The notes under the pieces: generated by a model
Told to the model about the DNA's origin: nothing
Database searches by the model: none
Seen by the model: only the letters and a program-made list of their open reading frames with translations
Made by a program: the position numbers and the translations under genes
Source of the DNA: Eleftheria terrae
GTDB taxonomy: Bacteria > Pseudomonadota > Gammaproteobacteria > Burkholderiales > Burkholderiaceae_C
NCBI RefSeq assembly: GCF_030419005.1
Contig: NZ_CP106951.1
Span: 4,650,001 to 4,714,000 of the forward strand
DNA length: 64,000 nt
Direction: 5' to 3'
In this document: positions 48,072-58,496 of the stretch, in pieces
How positions within the stretch are numbered: position 1 is the first letter of the stretch
Layout of the letters: every line of letters begins with the position of its first letter

Positions 48072-48662
48072 ATGTCGCCACTTTTGCCCCTCGAAGAACA
48101 GGTGCTGCGCAGCGCGGAAGCGCTCATCTACGCTCACGGCGTGCATGCCGTCGGGATGGACGGCATCGTGCGCCTGTCCGGTGTGCCGCGGCGCACCATC
48201 TACAAGCGCTTCGGTTCCAAGGAGGGGCTGGTGCGCCAGGTGTTGCAGCAGCGCCATGTGCGCTGGATGTCCTGGCTCGATCGGGAAGTGACGCGCCGCG
48301 CCACCGACCCGCGCGAGCGCCTGCTGGCCGTCTTCGATGTGCTGCACGACTGGTTCGGCACCGAGGACTTCCACGGCTGCGCCTTCATCAACATCACCGG
48401 CCAGTACGCCGACCCCAACGAGCCCGCGCGCGTGGTGGCCCGCGAGCACAAGGCGGCTCTGCTGGACTGGCTGGCCTCGGCTTGCCAGGCGGCCGGATGC
48501 CCGTCGCCGCAGGCCTGGGCGGCGCGCTTCCTGGTGCTGGTCGATGGCGCCATCGCGGTGGCCAGCGTCGCTGGCAGCCCGGCGGCGGCGCTCGATGCCC
48601 AGTCGGTGGCGCGCGCGCTGCTCGACACCCTGCCATTCCCCCCTCAGGAGAACGACCGATGA
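48072..48662 (+). CDS. TetR-family transcriptional regulator
   Basis: This 196-residue regulator has the TetR DNA-binding domain '[20 protein letters not shown]' followed by '[18 protein letters not shown]' and a helical ligand-binding region. The ligand is unknown. ATG 48072 is chosen because ATG 48064 is out of frame and the frame upstream to 47913 is not conserved-looking. An 18-bp palindrome ends just before the start. Its stop overlaps the next ATG by a TGA/ATG arrangement, so it is coupled to the DUF1348 gene, its probable target. Confidence 0.92.
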   Translation: MSPLLPLEEQVLRSAEALIYAHGVHAVGMDGIVRLSGVPRRTIYKRFGSKEGLVRQVLQQRHVRWMSWLDREVTRRATDPRERLLAVFDVLHDWFGTEDFHGCAFINITGQYADPNEPARVVAREHKAALLDWLASACQAAGCPSPQAWAARFLVLVDGAIAVASVAGSPAAALDAQSVARALLDTLPFPPQENDR

Positions 48663-49138
48663 TGTCCCCCAACGCAGCCCGCCCGCCGCTGCCTCCGTTC
48701 ACGATTGACAGCGCGGTGCAGAAGGTGCGCCTGGCCGAAGACGCCTGGAACAGCCGAGACCCGCAACGGGTCGCGCAGGCCTACACGCTCGACAGCCGCT
48801 GGCGCAACCGGGCCGAGTTCGTCGAGGGGCGGGCGGCGATCGAACAGTTCCTTGGCCGCAAGTGGGCTCGCGAGCTGGACTACCGCCTCATCAAAGAGTT
48901 GTGGGCCTTCGACAGCCATCGCATCGCCGTGCGCTTTGCCTACGAATGGCATGACGACTCGGGGCAGTGGTTCCGCTCCTACGGCAACGAGAACTGGGAA
49001 TTCGACGCCGATGGCCGGATGAGCCGGCGGCATGCCTCGATCAACGACCTGCCGATCCGCGAGGCCGAGCGCAAGTACCACTGGCCGCTGGGGCGGCGGC
49101 CCGATGAGCACCCGGGTCTGAGCGACTTGGGACTCTGA
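48659..49138 (+). CDS. DUF1348 / SnoaL-like (NTF2-fold) protein
   Basis: This 159-residue protein matches the DUF1348 family, an NTF2-like fold. Recognisable parts are '[18 protein letters not shown]', '[20 protein letters not shown]', '[19 protein letters not shown]' and '[15 protein letters not shown]'. The function is unknown; NTF2-like proteins often bind or convert small molecules. CAGGAGAACGACC before ATG 48659 provides a good ribosome site. The ATG overlaps the TetR stop, so both genes share control through the palindrome upstream. Confidence 0.88.
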   Translation: MMSPNAARPPLPPFTIDSAVQKVRLAEDAWNSRDPQRVAQAYTLDSRWRNRAEFVEGRAAIEQFLGRKWARELDYRLIKELWAFDSHRIAVRFAYEWHDDSGQWFRSYGNENWEFDADGRMSRRHASINDLPIREAERKYHWPLGRRPDEHPGLSDLGL

Positions 49139-49246
49139 GCGACGAGGCGTAGGATAGCTCCGACATGCCGCACGGTATTTGGCGAAGCGCCAAAGCGCTG
49201 CGGCTGCCCTACGATGCGCACACCGTTTCCAAGAAGGGAGCTAGGA

Positions 49247-49447
49247 ATGGATGCCAACGACCTCAATCGCATGACCGACTGGATCGAGCGCTTCACCGCG
49301 CGCCTGCTGGCCCGCACCCGCGGCGAGGACCCGCAAGGCGCCCGCGAATGGGCCGCTGCCGCGTGGCAGGAGTACGGCAATTCGTATTGCCCGGAGCGCA
49401 CGGCCGAAGCGATGGCGGTCGCGTGCAGCGGTGGGGGCGCCTGGTAA
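49247..49447 (+). CDS. Small protein of unknown function
   Basis: This 66-residue protein starts at ATG 49247 with GGGAG six bases upstream, which is a better site than the earlier in-frame ATG 49214. The product 'NRMTDWIERFTARLLARTRG' is helical and amphipathic. It ends 'AVACSGGGAW'. No signal peptide or known domain. The strong ribosome site and codon use support a real gene, but the family is not recognised. Confidence 0.55.
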   Translation: MDANDLNRMTDWIERFTARLLARTRGEDPQGAREWAAAAWQEYGNSYCPERTAEAMAVACSGGGAW

Positions 49448-49890
49448 GCCGCATCGGCTTCAGCCGCACGCGACTGCCTCGCCAACAGCGGGGCCTTCCA
49501 CCCCATACCGCGCCGGGCCGTCCTGCGCCGTCCTCCGTGGCAGGGGCGAGGTCGGCATGATCCGATGGCCTTCTCGCCATCTTCCCCGGAGGGCCGGCCC
49601 GGCCGATCCACCCTCCAGCTCCCGCCCTCTTGTGGGCCGTCTTGCACCATTGCAGCGCCACGTGGCACTGACGCGACCGCTTCCCTGGGCGCCGCACCGC
49701 CAAAAGCCATGGCAGCGAAAGTCTTGCCATGAATCAAGGCGCAGGGGTACGCTTATACAGTTGCCACTCATCCTTCTCATCTGAGAAGAAAGGGCACCGG
49801 ATTGCGCTGCCGTCGTCTGCGGTGGGGAGGCGTTTCGGGGCGCTGCGTTCTGCCTCGTGCAGCAGCGCGGCCGCGAGAAGGAGCGATCAG
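49448..49890. other. 443-base intergenic region with short hairpin
   Basis: No credible open frame lies here. CTTCTCA (49773-49779) pairs perfectly with TGAGAAG (49782-49788) around a two-base loop, in an AT-richer stretch that may contain the promoter for the PAS pseudogene ('CTTATACAG' nearby). A ribosome site GGAG at 49880-49883 precedes the pseudogene start. Confidence 0.5.
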
Positions 49891-50906
49891 ATGAAGGACA
49901 AGCTCGCTGACTGTTTGCTCAGTGAGACGCCGGATGCTGTGATCCTTTGGACCCCGCAGGCGCTGTTCTGCACTGGAACATGGCCGCCGGGCGCCTGTTT
50001 GGCTACGAGGCGAGCGACGCCATGCGACGCCCGCTGGTCGACTTGATCGGTACGGCCGGCCAGCAAGCCAGCTTCCACCGCGTCCTGCAGGCTGCCGAGC
50101 GAGGCGAGCTGCACGTCGATGAAGGCGTCTGCCGGAGACGCGCGGCTCCAAGGTGCATGTCAACAGCTCGACCAAGGCGCTGCGTGGTGATGACGGCGCG
50201 TTGCTCGGCTTCATCGTCACGAAGAAGGACGTCACACCGCTCAGGTCTCGCGCGACATGAAGCTGGTGCAGACGCAGTACCGCGACCTGCTGGCGCACAC
50301 GCCCGACGCGATCCTGATCGTGAATGCCACCGGGCATATTATCCTGACCAATTCGCGAGCCGAAGGACTGTTCGGCTACCCGCGGGAAGCGCTGCTCGGG
50401 CAGGCGGTGGAAATGCTGCTGCCGCCTCACGCGCGCGAGCTTCACCTGGCGCACCGCGGGCAGTTCCTCGAGCAGCCGCGGGGCCGCTCCATGGGCGTGG
50501 GGCTGGAACTCTACGGCCAGCGCCGCGACGGTGAGGAGGTGCCGGTGGAGATCAGCCTCAGCCCGCTCTCGACCGGCGAGGGACCGATGGTGATGTGCGC
50601 GGTGCGCGACATCACCGAGCGCCAGGAAACACGACGGCGCACCAACCAGATGTTCCGCGCCTTGCTGGAGTGCGCCCCGATGCCATGGTGGTCGTGGACC
50701 CGACGGGACGCATCGTCCTGGCCAATTCGCAAACGCTGTCGCTGTTCGGATGGAAGCGGGAAGAACTGCTGGGGCAGCCGGTGGAGATGCTGATGCCGGA
50801 GTGATTCCGAAACGCGCATCCCGCGCATCGCGAGTCGTTCCTGCGCCAGCCGAAGGTGCGCACCATGGGCGCCGGCCTGAGCCTGTGGGGCCTGCGGCGC
50901 GACGGC
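49891..50906 (+). pseudogene. Decayed multi-PAS sensor gene
   Basis: The plus strand encodes three successive PAS-like units in shifting frames. The first starts at ATG 49891 ('LLSETPDAVIL', then 'HWNMAAGRLFGYEASDAMRR'). The second starts near 50257 ('LLAHTPDAILIVNATGH', 'GLFGYPREALLGQAVEMLLP'). The third follows near 50672 ('APDAMVVVDPTGRIVLANSQ', 'LFGWKREELLGQPVEMLMPE'). Four frameshifts separate the pieces (about 49945, 50135, 50258, 50675), each a -1 step. A TGA at 50802 replaces an arginine codon before 'FRNAHPAHRESFLRQ'. The sequence stops at 'LRRDG' near 50906, so any output domain is lost. The start still has a ribosome site. The original was probably a PAS sensor of unknown output. 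Confidence 0.85.
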
Positions 50907-51028
50907 ATGCCGCCGCTGCCCGGCGGGCCGGCAGGCGCGGGCGGGTGGCTGACGCGCGCGCCGGCCAGCGAGCCGTGGACCCATCGCCGCTTGCCCGGCG
51001 AAAGCGACCCGGGCCGCCCGCGGCGGCG

Positions 51029-52312
51029 TCACACCGGAGCGCCCCGCCCGCTGCCCGGCAGGCCGGCGCGCGCCAGCATCGCATGCAACAACACGTTGGC
51101 CCCCGCGGCGACATGCTCCGGCGTGGCGGACTCGATCTCGTTGTGGCTGATGCCGTCCTTGCACGGGATGAAGATCATTCCCGCCGGGGCCAGCCGCGCG
51201 ACATACACCGCGTCGTGCCCGGCGCCAGAGACCGCGTCCATGTGCGAATAGCCCAGCTTCCCGGCGGCCTGCCGCACCGCCGCCACGCACTCGGGATGAA
51301 ACGGCACCGCCGGATAGTGAGACACCTGCTCGATGTGGATGGGCAGGCCGCTGTCGCGCGACAGGTCGGTGGCGAATGCGTGCAGCTCGGCATCCATGCG
51401 GTCGAGCAACTCGTTGCTGACGTTGCGCAGGTCGATCGAGAACTTCACCCGGCCGGGAATCACATTGCGGCTGTTGGGGAAGACCTGCACCATGCCCACC
51501 GTGCCCCGGCCGTGCGGCGCATGCCGGTGCGCCAGCGCCACCACCTCCTGCATCAGCCGGGTCGACACCTGCAGCGCATCTCGGCGTACCGCCATCGGCG
51601 TCGGGCCGGCATGGGCCTCCATGCCCGTCACCGTGCAGTCGTACCAGCGGATGCCCAGCACCGCATCGACCACGCCGATGGTCTTGCCATGGGCCTCCAG
51701 CACCGGGCCCTGCTCGATGTGGGTCTCGAAGTAGGCACCCACCGGATGCTGGCCCGGCGTCTCCTCGCCGACGTAGCCGATGCGCCGCAGTTCCTCCTGC
51801 ACGCTCTTGCCGTCCACGTCGCGGGCGGCATAGGCGTGCTCCAGCGTGAAGGCCTGGGCGAAGACGCCGGAGCCCATCATCACCGGCACGAACCGCGAGC
51901 CTTCCTCGTTGGTCCAGAAGGCCACCTCGAGCGGTGCCTCGGTCTCGATGCCGTGGTCGTTGAGCGTGCGCACCACCTCCAGTCCGGCCAGCACGCCATA
52001 GTTGCCATCGAACTTGCCGCCGGTGGGCTGGGTGTCGATGTGGCTGCCGGTCATCACCGGCGGCAGCCGGTCGTTGCGCCCGGGCCGGCGCATGAAGACG
52101 TTGCCGATCGCGTCCACCGTGAGCGCCAGCCCCGCTTCGCGCGCCCAGCGACAGACCAGATCGCGGCCCTGGCGGTCGAGGTCGGTCAGCGCCAGGCGGC
52201 AGACGCCGCCCTTCGGCGTGGCGCCGATGGATGCCAGCTCCATCAGCGACTGCCACAGGCGGTCGCCGTCGATGCGCAGGTGCTCGATGTCGGTCTTGAC
52301 TCGCGTGTCCAT
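51029..52312 (-). CDS. Zn-dependent N-carbamoyl amino-acid hydrolase (beta-ureidopropionase-like)
   Basis: This 427-residue M20-type amidase hydrolyses N-carbamoyl compounds, here most likely N-carbamoyl-beta-alanine, the last step of reductive pyrimidine catabolism. Metal-binding motifs are present: 'GSHIDTQPTGGKFDG', 'WTNEEGSRF' and 'HIEQGPVLE'. ATG 52312 fits the family N-terminus. It follows the dihydropyrimidinase gene by 17 bases and ends the operon. Some members act on L-carbamoyl amino acids from hydantoins, so the substrate range remains open. Confidence 0.9.
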   Translation of the reverse strand: MDTRVKTDIEHLRIDGDRLWQSLMELASIGATPKGGVCRLALTDLDRQGRDLVCRWAREAGLALTVDAIGNVFMRRPGRNDRLPPVMTGSHIDTQPTGGKFDGNYGVLAGLEVVRTLNDHGIETEAPLEVAFWTNEEGSRFVPVMMGSGVFAQAFTLEHAYAARDVDGKSVQEELRRIGYVGEETPGQHPVGAYFETHIEQGPVLEAHGKTIGVVDAVLGIRWYDCTVTGMEAHAGPTPMAVRRDALQVSTRLMQEVVALAHRHAPHGRGTVGMVQVFPNSRNVIPGRVKFSIDLRNVSNELLDRMDAELHAFATDLSRDSGLPIHIEQVSHYPAVPFHPECVAAVRQAAGKLGYSHMDAVSGAGHDAVYVARLAPAGMIFIPCKDGISHNEIESATPEHVAAGANVLLHAMLARAGLPGSGRGAPV

Positions 52313-52329
52313 GCCGGTGCTCCTTGCTG

Positions 52330-53829
<1,500 letters not shown>

Positions 53830-55284
53830 CTAGGAGCGCGTGCGCGGTGCCGTGGCCAGGTAGCAGGCGCCCGCCACCGCCAGGCTGAAGAACCAGCCGA
53901 AGTCAAACAGGCCGAGCAGCAGCGGCGAGACCGAGGTCTTCGACACCACGCCGGACACCGCCAGGTAGCCGGGCAGGCAGGGCAGCACGCCGAGCACCAG
54001 CGCCATCACCGCCTGCGGGTTCCAGCCATTGCGGTATTCGTAGTCGCCGCCGCGGCGGTAGAGGTCGCGCATGTTCAACTCGGTCTTGCGCAGCAGGTAG
54101 TAGTCCGCCAGCAGCACGCCAGCGATGGCGCCCAGCAGCGTGCCGTAGCCGCCCAGCCAGCTGAAGAGGTAGCCGCCGGAGGTGGCCAGCAGCTTCCATG
54201 GCATGAAGACCAGGCCGATGCCGGCCGCAATGAGCCCGCCGGTGCGGAAGCTGATGCGTCCGGGCGCCACTTGCGAGAAGTCGTAGGACGGCGAGACCAG
54301 GTTGGCGGCGACGTTGGTGGTCAGGTTGGCCAGCAGGATCACCACCAGGCCGAGGCCGGCGGCCACCGGGCCCATCTGCGTCAGCAGGCCGTCGGGGAAC
54401 AGCTGGGCCTTGCCATACAGGATCTGCGACACCGAGAAGCCAATCACCCCCACCAGCGAGAACAGCGCCATCGGCAGGGGCAGGCCCACCGCCTGGCCGA
54501 TGATCTGCTCGCGCTGCGAGCGCGCGAAGCGGGTGAAGTCGGGGATGTTGAGGGCCAGGGTGGCCCAGAAGCCGACCAGGCCGGTCAGCGCCGCCCAGGT
54601 CCTGGGGCCGCCCTCCACGACCTTGGCGGGCAGCGCAAAGATCTGCGCGGGCGGCACCTGGACGAAGGCCCATGCCACCAGCGCGACCGAGGCGGCGATC
54701 ATCAGTGGCGCCGCCACCACTTCCAGCACCCGCACCGACTCCAGCCCGCGCCAGATGAACCACAGGTGCACCGCCCAGAATGCCAGGAAACAGGCGAGCT
54801 GCGAGGCGCTGATGGTCTCGCCAGGCGCCGGCGCTGCCAGCCCGAGGCCCAGCGTGTTCAGCAGCCCGTGCAGCGCCAGCGCGCCGAACCAGCAGTTGAT
54901 CGAGAACCAGCCACAGGCCACCAAGCCGCGCAGCACGGCGGGCAGGCTGGCGCCCTTCACGCCAAAGGCGGCACGGCTGAGCACCGGGAAGGGGATGCCG
55001 TGCTTCGCGCCTGCGCGCCCGATCAGCAGCATGGGCACCAGCACGATGCAGTTCGCGAGGAAGACCAGCCAGATCGCCTGCTGCCAGGTGAAGCCCTGGT
55101 CGAGCATGGCGCTGGCCATGGTGTAGGTCGGCACGCAGATGACCATGCCGACCCACAGGGCGGCGTAGTCCTTCCAGCGCCAGTGCCGCTGGGCGTCGGT
55201 GGTGGGCAGCAGGTCGGCGTTGGCCAGCTCGTCGCCATGGCTCCCCGGCAGCGTGCCGGCCGGGGAGGTGTAGGAAGGATTCAT
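53830..55284 (-). CDS. NCS1-family nucleobase/hydantoin permease
   Basis: This 484-residue transporter has about 12 helices and the family signatures 'RHWRWKDYAALWVGMV' near the start and 'NLTTNVAANLVSPSYDF' later. NCS1 permeases import uracil, allantoin, hydantoins or related compounds with sodium or protons. Located in the pyrimidine catabolism operon, it probably supplies uracil, thymine or hydantoins to the reductive pathway. ATG 55284 is chosen because AGGAAGG lies just upstream; the frame extends to 55374. A 205-base gap separates it from preA, so a second promoter could exist. Confidence 0.93.
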   Translation of the reverse strand: MNPSYTSPAGTLPGSHGDELANADLLPTTDAQRHWRWKDYAALWVGMVICVPTYTMASAMLDQGFTWQQAIWLVFLANCIVLVPMLLIGRAGAKHGIPFPVLSRAAFGVKGASLPAVLRGLVACGWFSINCWFGALALHGLLNTLGLGLAAPAPGETISASQLACFLAFWAVHLWFIWRGLESVRVLEVVAAPLMIAASVALVAWAFVQVPPAQIFALPAKVVEGGPRTWAALTGLVGFWATLALNIPDFTRFARSQREQIIGQAVGLPLPMALFSLVGVIGFSVSQILYGKAQLFPDGLLTQMGPVAAGLGLVVILLANLTTNVAANLVSPSYDFSQVAPGRISFRTGGLIAAGIGLVFMPWKLLATSGGYLFSWLGGYGTLLGAIAGVLLADYYLLRKTELNMRDLYRRGGDYEYRNGWNPQAVMALVLGVLPCLPGYLAVSGVVSKTSVSPLLLGLFDFGWFFSLAVAGACYLATAPRTRS

Positions 55285-55489
55285 GCCGTTTCTCCTGGTG
55301 GGTGGAAGCGCCGCGGGCGGTCGCCCGCGGTGGCACTGCAAGGGGCGGGCCATTCGTTGCGGCCCGTGTGCCATGGCTGATGCGCCCTGGCTGTGGCGGA
55401 CTCACCGGATGGGGGGGGTCGCTACGGCCCGATCACCGCGCCGGTCGACCGCGGCCCCGCGCGAGGTGCACCATCCGGGTCGCCTTCGT

Positions 55490-56797
55490 TCATGCAGGCT
55501 CATGCCGCAGCGGGTTGTTGGGATGGGTGGTCCAGTTCGCGTATGCGCCGCTGACCGCCGCGCCGGTGCGGCGGTCCATCTCGCCGGCTTGCAGGCTGCG
55601 CATGGTGATGCAGCCTGGCACCGGGCAGATGGAGGCGCAGAGGTTGCATCCCACGCAGTCCTCCTCCTTCACCTCGAAATGGCGCTGGCCATTCAGGGTG
55701 GCGGTGATGGCCTGGTGCGAGGTGTCTTCGCACACCACGTGGCAGCGGCCGCAGCCAATGCACAGGTCGGCATCGATGACGGCCTTCTCGACATGGTTGA
55801 GGTTGAGCTGTCGCCAGTCGGTCACGCTGGGCAGCGCACGGCCGCGCAGGCTGTCCAGCGTGGCATGGCCGTGGCTGTCCATGAAGTTGGACAGGCCGCT
55901 GACCAGGTCCTGCACGATCCTGAAACCATAGACCATGGCGGCGGTGCACACCTGCACCGTGCCGCAGCCCAGGGTGATGAACTCGGCGGCATCGCGCCAA
56001 GTGCTGACGCCGCCGATGCCGGACAGGGGCAGGCCGGCGGTTTCCGGATCGCGCGCGATCTCGGCCACCATGTTCAGCGCGATCGGCTTGACGGCCGGCC
56101 CGCAGTAGCCGCCGTGCGAGCCATGGCCGTCGGTGCTGGGCAGCATGGCCATGCGCTCCAGGTCCACGCCCATCACCGAGTTGATGGTGTTGATCAGCGA
56201 CACCGCATCCGCCCCGCCGCGGCGTGCCGCGCGTGCAGGGTGGCGCACGTCGGTGATGTTGGGCGTGAGCTTCACGATCACCGGCAGCCGCGAATGGTGC
56301 TTGCACCATTGAGTGACCATCTCGATGTATTCCGGCACCTGGCCCACCGCCGCGCCCATGCCGCGCTCGCTCATGCCGTGCGGGCAGCCGAAGTTCAGCT
56401 CGATGCCGTCGGCCCCGGTGTCCTCGACCATGGGCAGGATGCGTTTCCAGGCGGCCTCCTCGCAAGGCACCATCAGCGAGACGACCATGGCACGGTCGGG
56501 CCAGTCGCGCTTGACGCGGCTGATCTCCTGCAGGTTGAGCTGCAGCGGCCGGTCGGTGATCAGCTCGATGTTGTTGAAGCCAAGCACCCGCCGGTCCGGA
56601 CCCAGCAGGGTGCTGTAGCGCGGGCCACTGACGTTGACCACCGGCGGGTCCTCGCCGAGCGTCTTCCAGACCACGCCACCCCAGCCCGCCTCGAAGGCAC
56701 GCACGACGTTGTAGGCCTTGTCGGTGGGGGGCGCCGAGGCCAGCCAGAAGGGGTTGGGGCTGCGGATGCCCACGAAGTTGCTGCTCAGATCGGCCAT
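55490..56797 (-). CDS. preA: NAD-dependent dihydropyrimidine dehydrogenase subunit PreA
   Basis: This 435-residue subunit reduces uracil or thymine to the dihydro form on FMN. The barrel domain carries the active-site Cys in 'LNFGCPHGMSERGMG'. The C-terminal ferredoxin part has two [4Fe-4S] motifs, 'CIGCGRCHVVC' and 'CVGCNLCASICP'. ATG 56797 begins the conserved N-terminus 'MADLSSNFVGIRSPNPFW'; the longer frame to 57271 is a shadow of preT. It lies 11 bases downstream of preT on the same strand. Length is normal for PreA. Confidence 0.95.
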   Translation of the reverse strand: MADLSSNFVGIRSPNPFWLASAPPTDKAYNVVRAFEAGWGGVVWKTLGEDPPVVNVSGPRYSTLLGPDRRVLGFNNIELITDRPLQLNLQEISRVKRDWPDRAMVVSLMVPCEEAAWKRILPMVEDTGADGIELNFGCPHGMSERGMGAAVGQVPEYIEMVTQWCKHHSRLPVIVKLTPNITDVRHPARAARRGGADAVSLINTINSVMGVDLERMAMLPSTDGHGSHGGYCGPAVKPIALNMVAEIARDPETAGLPLSGIGGVSTWRDAAEFITLGCGTVQVCTAAMVYGFRIVQDLVSGLSNFMDSHGHATLDSLRGRALPSVTDWRQLNLNHVEKAVIDADLCIGCGRCHVVCEDTSHQAITATLNGQRHFEVKEEDCVGCNLCASICPVPGCITMRSLQAGEMDRRTGAAVSGAYANWTTHPNNPLRHEPA

Positions 56798-56808
56798 GAA
56801 CGTCTCCT

Positions 56809-58170
56809 TCAGGCGCGCAGGGCGCGATCGATTGCCACGGCCGCGCGCTTGCCGTGCTCGACGGCCTCCACCGTCAGGTCGCGCCCGCCATGCCGGCAGT
56901 CGCCGCCGGCCCAGACGCGCGGGTGCGAGGTGCGGCCGTCGGCATCGGTGAGGATGCGGCCCTCGAGCCGCTCGATCTCCGGCGCCGCCTGGTCGGCCTC
57001 GCTGCGCTGGCCGATGGCCTTGAGCACCAGGTCGGCCGGTAGCACGAAGCTCTCCCCGGTCTCGGCCAGCCGGCCGCCCGCCTGCCGGGTGACGGCAAAG
57101 CGCACGCCGCGCAGCACGCCGTCCTCGGCCAGCAGGTCGCGCGGGGCCGCCCAGTGGCGGATGGTCACGCCCTGGGTTTGCGCCCAGCGCTGCTCGTGGC
57201 GCGAGGCGCCCATGTCCTCGGGACCGCGGCGGTAGACGATGTGCACCTCGCGTGCGCCGAGCAGGCGGCACTGCACGGCCGCGTCCACCGCCGTCATGCC
57301 GCCGCCGATCACCACCACCTGCCGGCCCACCGGCACTTCGGCCGGGTGCGCGGCCTGGCGCAGCTCGGCAATGAAATCCACCGCATCCCGCACGCCGGCC
57401 AGGGCCGGTTCCGGGATGCCCAGCGCATTGACGCCGGCCAGCCCCAGGCCGAGGAAGACGGCGTCATGGGCCTGCAGCAGCGCCTGCAGCGTGAAGTCGC
57501 GGCCCAGCACCTGGCCATGCCGCACCTCGATGCCGCCGATCGACAGCAGCCATTCGATTTCCCTGCGGGCGAAACCGCCGGTGGTCTTGTAGGTGGCCAG
57601 GCCGTATTCGTTCAGGCCGCCCAGGCGGGGGCGGGCCTCGTGCAGCACCACCTCGTGCCCGAGCAGCGCCAGCCGGTGTGCGGCGGCCAGCCCCGCTGGC
57701 CCGGCGCCCACCACTGCCACCCGGCGGCCACTCGGTGCCGCGCGCGAGAAGAGCGGTGCGCCGGGCGACGCGAAGTAGGCGTCGGTGGCGTGCCGCTGCA
57801 GCAGGCCGATCTCTACCGGCTTGCCTTCATGCAGGTTGCGCACGCAGGCTTGCTCGCACAGCACCTCGGTGGGGCAGACGCGGGCGCACATGCCCCCCAT
57901 CACGTTCGCGTCGAGGATGGTGTGTGCGGCACCGCGCAGGTTGTCCTGGGCAATGCGCTGAATGAAGGTCGGTACGTCGATGCCGGTCGGGCAGGCGGCC
58001 GTGCAGGGCGCGTCATGGCAGTAGTAGCAGCGGTCGGCCTCGACCAGCGCCTGGGCACGTGTGAGCGGTGGATGGGCGTCAGCGAAGTTGCGTTCGTAGT
58101 CGTCTGCGCTCAGGCGGCCGGCCAGCAGGCCGCCGCCATCGACGCCTGGCGGCGTGGTGGGCATGTCCAT
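56809..58170 (-). CDS. preT: NAD(P)H-dependent dihydropyrimidine dehydrogenase subunit PreT
   Basis: This 453-residue flavoprotein feeds electrons from NADH to PreA. N-terminal cysteine motifs 'CYYCHDAPCTAACP' and 'CPTEVLCEQAC' bind Fe-S clusters. FAD binding is seen in 'VVGAGPAGLAAAHRLALLG' and NAD(P) binding in 'VVIGGGMTAVDAA'. It resembles the beta subunit of glutamate synthase. It is the first gene of the operon and is divergent from a RutR-like TetR gene. Starts at 58170 and 58164 are both ATG; the first is used. Confidence 0.95.
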   Translation of the reverse strand: MDMPTTPPGVDGGGLLAGRLSADDYERNFADAHPPLTRAQALVEADRCYYCHDAPCTAACPTGIDVPTFIQRIAQDNLRGAAHTILDANVMGGMCARVCPTEVLCEQACVRNLHEGKPVEIGLLQRHATDAYFASPGAPLFSRAAPSGRRVAVVGAGPAGLAAAHRLALLGHEVVLHEARPRLGGLNEYGLATYKTTGGFARREIEWLLSIGGIEVRHGQVLGRDFTLQALLQAHDAVFLGLGLAGVNALGIPEPALAGVRDAVDFIAELRQAAHPAEVPVGRQVVVIGGGMTAVDAAVQCRLLGAREVHIVYRRGPEDMGASRHEQRWAQTQGVTIRHWAAPRDLLAEDGVLRGVRFAVTRQAGGRLAETGESFVLPADLVLKAIGQRSEADQAAPEIERLEGRILTDADGRTSHPRVWAGGDCRHGGRDLTVEAVEHGKRAAVAIDRALRA

Positions 58171-58496
58171 CGAGAAGCTCCGTGTGGTCGTGGGGAGGAG
58201 GTGCGCTGCGCGCTGGGCTCAGCCGCGCCCGGCACGCAGCCGGACCCGGTGCCGCGAGCGCCGCAGGCGATGCCTGTCGCCGAGGCCGGTGGGACGCTGC
58301 TCAGCGGAGGCTGGCAGGGACAGTCGCTCGTCAGGCTCGTTCATCGTTGCCTTTCTTTGGAGCGCGGTGGGGGTGGGGCCACCGGCTCGGTGCGCGGGTG
58401 CACCAAACTTACTCGCTGGTAAAGTTTTACTGCTTGGTAATTTCCCGGGGACGCAAGATCTCTGCCAGCACGGCCTGGACAGGCGGTGGCGCCACA
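58171..58496. other. Divergent intergenic region with operator repeats
   Basis: These 326 bases lie between preT (minus) and the TetR gene (plus). They contain the tandem TTAC...GGTAA repeats at 58409-58440 and an AT-richer stretch. A 42-codon minus-strand frame from ATG 58344 is Arg-rich and not supported. No other feature was seen. Confidence 0.55.
58409..58440. promoter_or_regulatory. Two tandem operator-like repeats (candidate RutR-type sites)
   Basis: TTACTCGCTGGTAA (58409-58422) and TTACTGCTTGGTAA (58427-58440) are two copies of an inverted-repeat element (TTAC...GTAA) with an 18-base period. They lie in the preT/TetR gap, 57 bases before the TetR start. The pattern differs from the RutR site TTGACCANNTGGTCAA, so the match is by position and symmetry only. 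Confidence 0.6.

Noticed and set aside
49891..50906. Several separate small PAS proteins
   Set aside because: The pieces are consecutive parts of one reading broken by -1 shifts, and only the first has a proper start region.
58219..58344. Short minus-strand gene upstream of preT
   Set aside because: 42 codons, Arg-rich, no good ribosome site, and it lies in the operator/promoter gap.
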